Source: Bombus terrestris (Eukaryota; Arthropoda; Insecta; Hymenoptera; Apidae). Taken from it: a stretch of DNA of 64,000 nt. The translations under genes and the position numbers were made by a program. The notes below the pieces were generated by a model that saw only the letters and a program-made list of their open reading frames with translations, did not search any database and was not told the DNA's origin. Position 1 is the first letter of the stretch. Each line of letters starts with the position of its first letter. The stretch lies in NCBI RefSeq assembly GCF_910591885.1, contig NC_063283.1:9843001-9907000 (forward strand), written 5' to 3'. Positions 36,839 through 46,668 of this stretch are shown in pieces.

Positions 36839-38037
36839 GGATATCATGCAGTGATTGCAATGTTACCGGCGCATATGCTGTTACGATATTCCGTCATACC
36901 TTGACTTTCGCCCGTGAGGAATTTTTTCAACAGGAACGCATGCAGCCAACAGTAATTTCATGACGCCACCGATAGAAGCGCTAGTGTAAGCATTGAATTG
37001 TATATGTGTATACGCAGGTTCTTATATACATATTGAAAGCTTTAACTATGTATGTAGAGGCAAATCCCCCACCAGTGTTCCGAATCACATGTTAATTTTA
37101 GGGGAAAGCGTAATAAGATTTGATCCATTCACGAATACCTGCTGGAAGTGTATTGCTACATATTACTCTTATGAAATATAACGAAGAAATGATTAAGATT
37201 TACAGAAGAATTTTGTCTGTACGTACACGCACACGTAAGAAACACATTATTAATTCCAATTTTGGGGAAAAACGGTGTCACTGTCCCGTGATTGCACTTT
37301 ATATCGTTCAGGTAAGGTTAGGACATTGGCACAATGCATTATCAAGCAAAATTCTAAAGCGGTAAGATGCGTATCTACATTGGAGACATATTGGAACCAC
37401 GAATTTACCAAAATTTCTAACCATACAGGGTTAACGAATCAATAAACAATGAAAAGAAGCTGTGTGACCCAATGAAGTACTGCTACGTCACAGAGGTGCT
37501 TAAGGCCCGCTCGGCTCTTCCTCAAAATTGTGTCTTTCCAATCCGCGGCTAACATAATACGCATAGAGGTATCATCCACTGCGTTTGATATCTACCGGAG
37601 ATCATGCGTTCCTGTTCATGAATCGGTTAAATTGTTGATTATGTCCATTCTACCTACTAACTACAGATTTACTGGAGGATTATAAGTATGAATGTAAATA
37701 ATTTAATATTCATACAACTCTACATACATGTGTAACTAATGTCCCATACGATAAGTACTTGCGTGACAAATGAACTCGAGCTGGTCTCATGGAGCGATCG
37801 CCACTGCACATAATCATAGAGCAGTAAACTATTGCTATCAATAGCAAAAATAACTTATCAACTTTTACACAATTAGTTTGTACAACAATAAATGTAGTTA
37901 TGTATAAAGATATTTATTGATTATTATTTTGGAAACCAAAAATCAAACTCGAGAACAGAATGCAGCGTGTAATATATGGAAAGAGGAAGCGGGTTAGTCA
38001 CGCTAAAGTAGCTTCCTCGACTAACATGTTAGCCTAA
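36839..38037. other. Segment between the inverted arms
   Basis: About 1.2 kb with no supported gene. It includes overlapping hairpins near 37984-38025 (GAGGAAGC...GCTTCCTC and GTTAGTC...GACTAAC). Open frames of 62-109 codons show no family similarity. Confidence 0.4.
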
Positions 38038-38168
38038 TCTTAGGAGGGGCTAAATGAGACAGCCCGCGCGAATGTCGCTCAACTGTACGAGAGAGGAGAA
38101 AGGTGATTCATTCATGTTATCCTAATATTTCACGTCTTGTGTGCGGGATGTGAGCACGCACCGCATTT
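38038..38168 (-). repeat. Inverted repeat, right arm
   Basis: Reverse-complement partner of 36712-36838. TGCGGGATGTGAGCAC lies at about 38141-38156, and GAGACAGCCCGCGCG at about 38056-38070 is preceded by TAGGAGGGGCT. Confidence 0.75.
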
Positions 38169-38477
38169 TGATGTAAAGAAAATGCGTAAGTACTTACATA
38201 TACGTTATGAAATTCATATAAAAAGTAGTACACGTATATAATTCTAATTTAATAGAGCAAAATTGTCCAAAGAACATAAAAATGGAGTATGAATGGAAAT
38301 TTTTAAGGAACTTTATTGTAACCAAAAATTTCATTTTATTTCTACGAATAGTTGTTTTATGAGGATTCTAATATATTAATATAACTGTGCGCCTACTTTT
38401 TAAATATTTCAAGTAAATTGTTGAAAAGTAGATAAATTTATATTTAAATTCAAAAAAAGAAAAGATAAACGATTTAT

Positions 38478-38549
38478 TGACCCCGACGTGATTTGAACAC
38501 GCAACCTTCTGATCTGGAGTCAGACGCGCTACCGTTGCGCCACGGAGTC
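38478..38549 (-). tRNA. tRNA-Trp (CCA), copy 2
   Basis: Same 72-nt sequence, strand and anticodon loop (CTCCAGA) as the copy 2.2 kb to the left. The flanks differ, so the copies are kept alike by selection, gene conversion or recent duplication. Confidence 0.97.
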
Positions 38550-38878
38550 TTTGCTTTGCCTCCCTTTTATTTACTAAAATAACAAGTAAAATATGTATAT
38601 AACAAAGATCAACATTTTTTTGTATTATATCAAAATTTTTCATGTTGCTAGGCAAAAAATTTTTCATATATAAACGATTTTACAAAGATTTTTACTATTC
38701 AAGTAAACAGAGGATTCGGAAGAGATATAGTTTCAAATCTTAAACACACTCCTGCTCGTGCAGCCGAGGAGGACGGACGTGTCTAGACGGTCGTCCTCTC
38801 CAGGTATAAGTGAATAGGGAAAAAATGCTTCAAAGTAATAGTGCTGCAAAGTGATAGTGAGGAGGAAATAAAATAGTA

Positions 38879-40231
38879 ATGCAGATACCAACAATAAACA
38901 TAGCAACAAAGGGAGAAACATATTATATAAAAAACAAACAAATTAAATGGAGACAGAAGAAACAAAAGAACAGCGGGGACAAGAAGAGAGCAATCCAGAT
39001 TATGAAAGATACTATCAGGACGAAAGCTGGAAGCTAGCGAAGGCTAGCAAAGAACGCAAAACAACTCCAGACATAAGTGCCGTAGGAAACCCAGCTACAG
39101 AAAAGCAGCGATGGCTGCAAGAATTACCATTAAGCAACTCCTTCAGCTCACTAACAGAAGAAACAGACGCTGACCCCACAAATAAAACCACAATCCAAAC
39201 AAATCATATTACAAAACCACCACCAATTTTTGTTGAGGCCCAAATAATAGACCCGCTCATCGATCTACTAAATAATTTAGACGAGAAAAACAACTACACA
39301 ATAAAGCAAACAAAACTGGAACAAGTAAAAATTCAAACAAACACCTCAAAAACATTTAGGAAAGTTATAAAAGCATTAAAAGAAAAAAAATGCTATTTAC
39401 CACACGTATCAGCTAAAAATTGAAAGGAGCTATAAAATCGTCATAAGAGGATTGCATCCTAAAACGAACTTACATAGACTAAGCGATGAGTTAGCTAAAA
39501 TTGGTCATCAAACAAGAACAATAAACAATATAACAAGATTCGACACAAAGCAACCATTACCACTATTCTTAATAGAACTGGAACCCAGAAACAACAACAA
39601 GGAAATATATGATATCAAACAAATACTAAACACAATAGTAACAGTGGAACCACCACGACACAAAAAAGATATACCTCAATGCATGCGGTGTCAACAATAC
39701 GGACACACTAAAAATTATTGCAACAGAAGCCCAGCTTGCGTCAAGTGCGCAAAAAACCACTTAACTATACACTGCCCATATTCTGGAAAAATAGAAGAAG
39801 TTAAATGCTATAACTGTAACGGAAACCACCCAGCCAGCTATAAATGTGAAGTCAGAAAACAATTACAACGTAAACTGTTCCCGCCCCTACGAAGCAGGAC
39901 AATCACTAACACACAAGCCCAACAGGACAGCACAAAACCCGAAATAATACCAAATACAGAGCAAGCAACAAACACCAAACCCATCAGCACCAACACCATT
40001 GGTGGTCTAAGCTACGCTCAAGTAACCAGCCAATCGACACATACAGACAACCAATACCACAGCAATAGTAACAATGACACTGCAGAAATCAAAGAACTGC
40101 TCAAACAATCCATAAAGAACACCGAAATGCTAACCAGAATGATAAGCGAACAAAACGCAGTACTCAAACAGCAAACCCAACAAATCACAGTCATGCTACA
40201 ACTAATTACAAACGTGCTAAGCAAAAAATAA
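38879..40231 (+). pseudogene. LINE ORF1 (Gag-like, zinc-knuckle), frameshifted
   Basis: The start ATG at 38879 (MQIPTINIATKGETYY) is supported by the matching start in the minus-strand partial copy at 44 kb. The reading frame shifts before about 38950. It shifts again in the A8 tract near 39381-39389, where the downstream frame (IYHTYQLKIER..., then RGLHPKTNL) resumes. The second half carries a PRE/C2HC domain and three CCHC-type knuckles (C-X2-C-X4-H-X4-C, starting CMRCQQYGH). It would bind the element's RNA. Stop at 40229-40231. Confidence 0.88.
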
Positions 40232-43200
40232 AAACGGACACTCTAAAAATAGCAGCCTGGAACTCAAACGGCCTACAGCAACGGGCCCTCGAAACTAAAA
40301 CATTCATATACAATAATAATATAGACATACTACTTGTCTCAGAAACACACTTCACTACAAAAAGCTACTTGAAAATACCATACTACACCATATATGATAC
40401 CAAACACCCCTCAGGAAAAGCTCACGGAGGGACAGCAGTGATAGTCAGAAACGATATCAAACATTATCTACACAGCCAAGTTAACAAAGAATATTTACAA
40501 GCAACCACTGTTACAGTTCAAACTAGCAGCAACTACTTCCAGTTGTCAGCAGTATATGTGCCTCCGCGACACAAAATAACAACACAAATGTGGGAAGAAT
40601 ACTTCCAGGACCTAGGGGACAAGTACATCGCAGCGGGAGACTACAACTCAAAGCACACGCTTTGGGGGTCAAGAAACATTACACCTCGAGGCAGAACACT
40701 GGAAAAATACATTAGAAATAATAACCTCAATATATTATCCACAGGAACACCGACACATTGGCCGACTGACCTGAACAAAAAACCAGATCTTCTGGACTTT
40801 GCAGTTACAAGGGGACTAAACACAAATAAACTAAAAATAATACCCAACCTCGAGCTCAGCTCCGATCATACACCCATAATAATTGAATACAGAAACAAAC
40901 CAATACACTATAGCAAACCAGAAACACTATGCAATAAAACCACCAAATGGCAAACTTTCAAAGAAATAATAGAAAGCAAAATAAACTGCAACATCCCGTT
41001 AAAAACTCCTGAACACATAGAACAGGCAGTAGCAACATTGACAGCAACTATTCAAGAAGCAGCAAGGACAACCACTACACCCGAACCAACCAGCAGACAA
41101 ACAATAACAATCCCGCAAGAAATACTCGACAAAATCAAAGAAAAAAGAAAAGCAAAAGCAAAATGGCAAAAATACAGAACCCGAGAAAACAAAAAACACT
41201 TAAACAAACTTGCAAAGGAAATAAAAAACAAAATAAAGGAGCACAACGATAACGAATTCGCAAAGTTCATAGGGACATTCTCCACACACGAGAACACCAA
41301 CTATTTACTATGGAAAGCCACGAAAAAAATAAGGAAGCCAATAATACCTGTCCCGGCAATCAGAAAAGCAGATAACACATGGGCAAGAAGCAACGAAGAA
41401 CAAGCTGAAGAATTCTCCAACCACCTCTGCAACACATTCACACCACACATTATCAACAACAGCAACCTCAAAAGTCATACGGAGGAGGATCCACAAACCA
41501 CTACTACCACAGCCGACAAGGAATACACCATACCTAAAACATCGGCACAAGAAATTAGAAACATAATTGATAAAACAAAAAACAACAAAGCGCCAGGAAT
41601 CGACCTAATCAATGGTAAAATCTTGAAAAACCTTCCGCCAAAAGCAATAAGACTAATGACAATAATATTCAATGCAATTCTAAGAATTCAATACTTCCCC
41701 AAACCATGGAAATTAGCACAGATCAAAATGTTACATAAACCAGGCAAAGACCCGCACCAAACTGCATCTTACAGACCAATATCACTGCTTCCAGTATTTT
41801 CCAAAATACCGGAAAAAATAATATATTGCCGGATAAAAACAATAATAGAGACAAAAAAACTAATACCGGATCACCAATTTGGTTTCAGAAACAAACACTC
41901 CACGATAGAGCAAATGCACAGGCTTATAAACGAAATAATAGTAGCACTAGAAAACAAGGAATACTGCACAGCCCTCTTTATAGACATAGAGAAAGCATTC
42001 GATAAAATTAACCATGAAAGTCTACTACAAATAATTAGGAAACAATTCGCGGAGCAAATACACCTGAGGTGATGTGCGTGATAGGTATAGAAGAATCACT
42101 CGGTATTGTTAAACAATAACTGTTTATTTGCTTGTGTCCGTGGTATACACTAGCGTGCCGAAAGCCCGGTACAATTATCGGTTCAAGATTACAAGTTCAA
42201 GCTCGGCGCGATACTTTACGCGGTGGTTCAAGTCGAGACGATTGCACAGATGTCGAGGAATTCAGATTCGCTATTACGTACGACTGCGGACGAGCAATTC
42301 AGATAGGCGTCTTCCAACTTGCCTCGCGACTCGCCATAGAACAGAATGAATTTGTGTCGCGATGATGCTCCTTAGGAAAACTGTGTTTGGGTGTGTCTAA
42401 GGATACGGGATCATCGGATTCGTTGAGAAAAGTGTTAGTTCAGAGAGTGAGGGAAATGGACGTCGTTGTTAATTGGCTAAATCGTGAGTTGGTTGTTGGA
42501 AAGGGATGACAACTGCCCTTGAGAGAAAGTTGCTAGCGAGGAGCGTCGTACGTGAGGAAAAGCAGATTTCCCGTAGTGGGTGGTATGTGTAGGGACTATT
42601 GAGACAAAGACTATTTGTTCCTTTAGAGAATCTTAGCTGCATGAATCCTAAGATTTATAGCGGATCCTTAGGCTCGCTGTAAATATTCGGAGAGAGTGTA
42701 TCGACATCTGGCAATCATCTGTTCGAAAGGTAGAGTTCTTGTGTAGCGAGGCACGAGACAGAAACCGTTGGGAAGTTTGCTGTCGAGTGCTGCTATACAC
42801 CAATTAATAAAATCCCACCTAAGCAGCAGAACCTTCGTAATAAAAATCAAGGACACATATTCTCAAGTTAAAGACATCAAGGCCGGGGTACCACAAGGAA
42901 GCGTCCTAGGCCCAATACTATACACATTATACACGGCAAACATACCAACAACTACCAACAGCACAGTATTGACATTCGCGGACGACACGGCTATACTAGT
43001 CAGGCATACTAACCCAGAAACGGCAGTCAAAATACTACAAGAACATATCATAAAAATAGAAAATTGGCTACAAGAAAAACAAATAAAAGCAAACCCCAAT
43101 AAATGCAACCATATTACATTCACGCTACGAAAAAAGATACCACCAAACATCCTATTGAACGGTACGCATATAACACAAACAAAGCATGTCAAATACCTAG

Positions 43201-43664
43201 GACTCCACTTAGATACACAACTCACATGAAAACTACATATCAAATCAATAGTAGAAAAAATACAGAAAACAAGGAGACAAATGCATTGGCTAACAAGCCG
43301 AAAATCCAAATTAAGCATAGAAAATAAATTAAAAATATATAAAACGATCATAAAACCAATCTGGAAGTACGGAATACCATTATGGGGGACGGCAGCAATG
43401 AGCCATATAAACAAAATAGAGGTAATACAGGCTAAAATCCGTAGAACAATAGTAAACGGACTTTGGTACGTCAGAAACGAAGATATACGGAGGGACCTGG
43501 GAATCCCAACGGTCAAGGAAGAAATTAGCAGATACTCAGAAAAATACAAATCAAGAATAGCAACACACCCAAACCGGCTAGCTGCGGAAACGTACAAATC
43601 CATAAACATGGACAGAAGACTAAAAAGGAAGCACCCAGCAGACCTTATAAAGGACATAATCTAG
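40232..43664 (+). pseudogene. LINE ORF2 (endonuclease-reverse transcriptase), interrupted
   Basis: The N-terminal apurinic-type endonuclease (WNSNG near 40258, SETH, GDYNSKHTLWGS, SSDHTP) runs to about 40890. The reverse transcriptase follows (NNKAPGIDLINGKIL, SYRPISLLPVFSK, DIEKAFDKI, then GVPQGSVLGP and catalytic FADD at 42975-42986). A 730-bp insertion (42065-42794) with a 7-bp target duplication splits it between the AFDKI and PQGS blocks; removing insertion plus one duplication restores the frame exactly. A TGA at 43227-43229 replaces an expected Trp. The frame then continues to the stop ending at 43664. No ATG is clear at the start, and translation may begin near the end of ORF1. Confidence 0.9.
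42065..42794. mobile_element. 730-bp insertion inside LINE ORF2, class unknown
   Basis: Flanked by ATACACC on both sides (42058-42064 and 42795-42801). There are no terminal inverted repeats and no protein-coding similarity. On the minus strand it ends in CACCTCA with an AATAAA signal about 60 bp earlier, so a solo LTR is one possibility, but 7-bp duplications are unusual for LTR elements. The GC content is higher than its surroundings. Confidence 0.65.
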
Positions 43665-43788
43665 CAAACACGAGGATGGTACCCCGCTGGGGGTAGCCAC
43701 CAACATGCTAATTTAACTGTTAAAAAATTCCACCAAATGTCCAAATTGGACAAATTGTGAATTTCAATAAATAAAAAAAAAAAAAAAA

Positions 43789-43900
43789 TCGAGATCAGTT
43801 TAGCTTGGCGCTATTCAGCTGTGGAACACTTTTATTACAGATGAATATGGACTACGTGTGACCTGTGAAAGTGCAAGTGAGGATGAGTTTGCCTAAAAAA
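43789..43900 (+). mobile_element. Possible 5' UTR fragment of a second jockey-type LINE
   Basis: Immediately after the A-run of the large LINE comes TCGAGATCAGTTTAG. The same start (TCGAGATCAGTTCAG) heads the minus-strand copy at 44360. Both also share GTGAAAGTGC further in. This suggests a head-to-tail LINE fragment. The homology is short. Confidence 0.4.
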
Positions 43901-43982
43901 ATTGTTAACAAACAGAATAACTATTAATATCACAATCTTGTATATTTACTTTGAACATATCAAATAAGTTAAGTGTTTAAGA

Positions 43983-44360
43983 TTTTTTTTTTTTATTTAT
44001 TTATTGAAATTCACAATTTGTCCAATTTGGACATTTGGTGGAATTTTTTAACAGTTAAATTAGGAGGTTGTCACCGTCCAGCTTTCTTCCTGGTGTATTG
44101 GTATGTTTTCCTCCCCGTCGAATTGTGTTGTTTCCATAATATCGTCTTTTTTCTCTACATATGTAGAGTCTGTAGCTTTATTTATGAAATATGTTTCTCC
44201 TGAATTAACTATTTTTATTGGTGGAATCTGCATGATTCCACGTTTTGTCGATGGGCGTTTACTTTGTCCCTTTCTCTTCCCTCTTGCCGCACTTTCACTG
44301 GAGCACTGTTTCGCACGTCCGTTTAGGTCGCCTGCCCAGGCGGAACTGAACTGATCTCGA
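43983..44360 (-). mobile_element. Internally deleted LINE derivative (5' and 3' ends only)
   Basis: On the minus strand: a 5' UTR, an ATG with about 50 codons of ORF1 (MQIPPIKIVNSGETYF, aligning with the start of the large copy's ORF1), then a direct jump to the LINE 3' UTR (TAATTTAACTGTTAAAAAAT onward) and a terminal A-run (T run at 43983-43994). More than 4 kb of the element is missing. It faces the large LINE tail-to-tail, about 190 bp away. Confidence 0.8.
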
Positions 44361-45651
44361 TGACTATTAAAATTAACTGTTGCTCGAGTAATCTTTAATT
44401 AACTTCAGCATAAATAATTAAATTATGTTATAAAATTTGGTAAATCCCTATTTATCTAATTACACAGAGAAAATTTTTTGTACATTTTTCTTGATTATAC
44501 TTGGTATTAATATATTGTTCGGAATTTTGAATGTTTCATTTATGGCTCGTACGGTCCCTATCTCTTCTTTAGAAAATTCTGAATTATATCCCTAGCTGTA
44601 AACTTAATGACTCTGAGGTCAGGTAACAAATTCCTGGAAAAACCCGAGCCGGGAAGGCACGAAGGGCAGACAAAACCCAATGGCTGGTAGGGAGAATCAG
44701 CAACGTAGGAGGACAGTTCCTACCACAAGATCCTACCACCGCCGTGTTCATAACATCACACGTTACTTTTATACAAGTGCAAATACAGTTCTAGATTAAT
44801 CTAACACTCGATCTATTAAACCTCCTCCACCTTGAGCGTTAATTCATTCGAGATACGCGATATTGACCGATCGGTTTGACCTGACCGGTTGTTCTTTAGT
44901 CGAGGATTTGCAACATATATTAACATATATTGACGTAATAAGTGTTTTATAGCGAAATTTGACTTATTGGTGTAGATTTTTGAATAACATAGTCTTTTAT
45001 ATATACAATTACTGTGAGAGTCATTTGAATATTAGTTCTTAATAAATGATGTCTTAGTTAATAAATATTTCAGTAAGAAACAGCCTTACAAAATGTTAAA
45101 CAATATATAATGCAATAATTAAATATAATAAAAATATGTGAGGGCTGTCATTTTTAGGAAAAGTATAGAGGGTTTATGTATACAACTTCTGTTAAATTAT
45201 ATTCTACGCGCATAAATACAACAAATGGTGGTATTGAAGCTTTTGTATCTATTCATTGGGTGTGGCTTGTGGTGGCATCTTCAGAATGAAACATTTATTA
45301 GGCTATCATATTATTCAGAAGCATTGTCACATCCTAGTCACATCGGTAAAATAGACTCCGTGTGACATAAAAGATAAGCGGCCATCTTTCTATCTGGAGT
45401 AAGAAAGTACATGAGAGAAATCATAGGTGTCGCTGACTGTGATGAAGAGGAGATAACCTCCTTCTAATACATACTTTCCTAATAGGTGTGAACCACGGCG
45501 CCGCGTGCCGACGCAACCCATTGGACCTTCAAGGGAGTTGCTACCACCGTCTTCTTCATTAATTACGCGTTGTTGATTTATGAAGGTTGGTCGAAATACA
45601 ATCCACGAACTTATCACATGTTAAAGTATTACAAAAGAAGGCAAAAATAAA
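44361..45651. other. Intergenic, possible repeat debris
   Basis: A GC-richer patch at about 44640-44770 interrupts AT-rich sequence and may be old repeat, but I cannot assign it. No gene is seen. Confidence 0.4.
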
Positions 45652-45733
45652 TGGCAGCGGTGGGATTCGAACCCACGCCTCCGAAGAGACTGGTGCCTTA
45701 AACCAGCGCCTTAGACCGCTCGGCCACGCTACC
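45652..45733 (-). tRNA. tRNA-Leu (AAG)
   Basis: Class II tRNA. The acceptor stem GGTAGCG/CGCTGCC has a single T-T mismatch at the third pair, discriminator A. The anticodon loop TTAAGGC is closed by CTGGT/ACCAG, with a long variable arm and T arm GTGGGTTCGAATCCCAC. Confidence 0.96.
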
Positions 45734-46497
45734 AGTGATGACTACACTTCTCACGTAGATACCATAAACAGTCTTAATAACCTTCTTAAAACAAAGTCAT
45801 GTTTTATATACAATACAAGTTATTGTCATGTTTCCGTGGCTGGTCTTCATTCGGCACTCTAAACCTGTTAATTTTTGTTATAACACATGACAGTCTTTAA
45901 CAAGAAGAATTCATGAATACTAATTCTAAGGAGATCATTATTTTAAAGGTTATACGTGCCTTACTTTTTACTTTTAAATTACTTTTAAAGTTGGCGTATA
46001 TTATACAATTAACTTAGACATACATACATACATGTTTTATGATTTATATGCATCGTTAGGAGTTCGATTAACAGAATGGATTTTGGTTTAGGTTAGGTTT
46101 AATTTATATTATAATATATTGTAGTATCCAAATAAATTATGCGTGAACTTTATATGCTTCTAAAATAATGATCTTCGTGTTTTAAAACTGGAATTTGTCC
46201 ACTCTATCTGTCAAAAACTATCATATGAGAAAGAAATAGGTTACAAAATTGATGTGACACAAATCAAACTTCGACCTTTCTCATTATTTGTTTAATGATC
46301 AATTATCATTGCTTACAGAGATGTATGAAAAGTATCTCCAAAGAGAAGTATTTCTATGGAGAATTAGAAAAGTCTGTTAAATTGCTTTCAGTTAGTAGAA
46401 ATATCATGTTCACGTGATTCTTTTAAGAATGCTTTCCAAAAGATACCGGCGGAGGTGCTCGCGGGTAAACTAGGGTGGGTGGTGAGTAAGTGGTCCA
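45734..46497. other. Intergenic upstream of Mp20
   Basis: No gene is seen. The last 100 bp become GC-rich and form the proximal promoter of the calponin gene. Confidence 0.5.
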
Positions 46498-46504
46498 TAT
46501 ATAG
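46498..46504 (+). promoter_or_regulatory. TATA box of the Mp20-like gene
   Basis: TATATAG within CCATATATAG lies 171 bp upstream of the ATG, with GC-rich flanks. The same decamer resembles a degenerate CArG box. The transcription start is expected near 46530. Confidence 0.55.
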
Positions 46505-46668
46505 AAGCGCCCCCACATTTACCAACACGAGCGCACACCTGTCACGCATATATATGCAGTACGAGGGCCGAGGCGCACACTTTTTGAGCTTGAGTTGCTT
46601 AAGCTCTGCCGGCTTCACGTTTCTACGTTTTGAGTATTGCAAAATAACAGCTACAATCAGCGTTCATC

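Larger units (their letters stand above)
38750..43788 (+). mobile_element. Jockey-clade LINE, nearly full length but broken
   Basis: Order: 5' UTR, ORF1 with CCHC zinc knuckles, ORF2 with endonuclease and reverse transcriptase, 3' UTR and an A-run at 43773-43788. The absence of LTRs, the AP-type endonuclease and the FADD reverse transcriptase place it in the jockey group of non-LTR elements. It is inactive: ORF1 is frameshifted at least once, ORF2 is split by a 730-bp insertion and has a nonsense codon. The left end is approximate. Confidence 0.9.

Noticed and set aside
40018..41672. Minus-strand ORFs opposite the LINE
   Set aside because: Shadows of ORF1 and ORF2, Cys/Phe-rich translations typical of antisense to Lys/Asn-rich coding sequence.
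42863..43657. 264-codon minus-strand ORF
   Set aside because: Antisense of the reverse transcriptase C-terminal region; no independent similarity.
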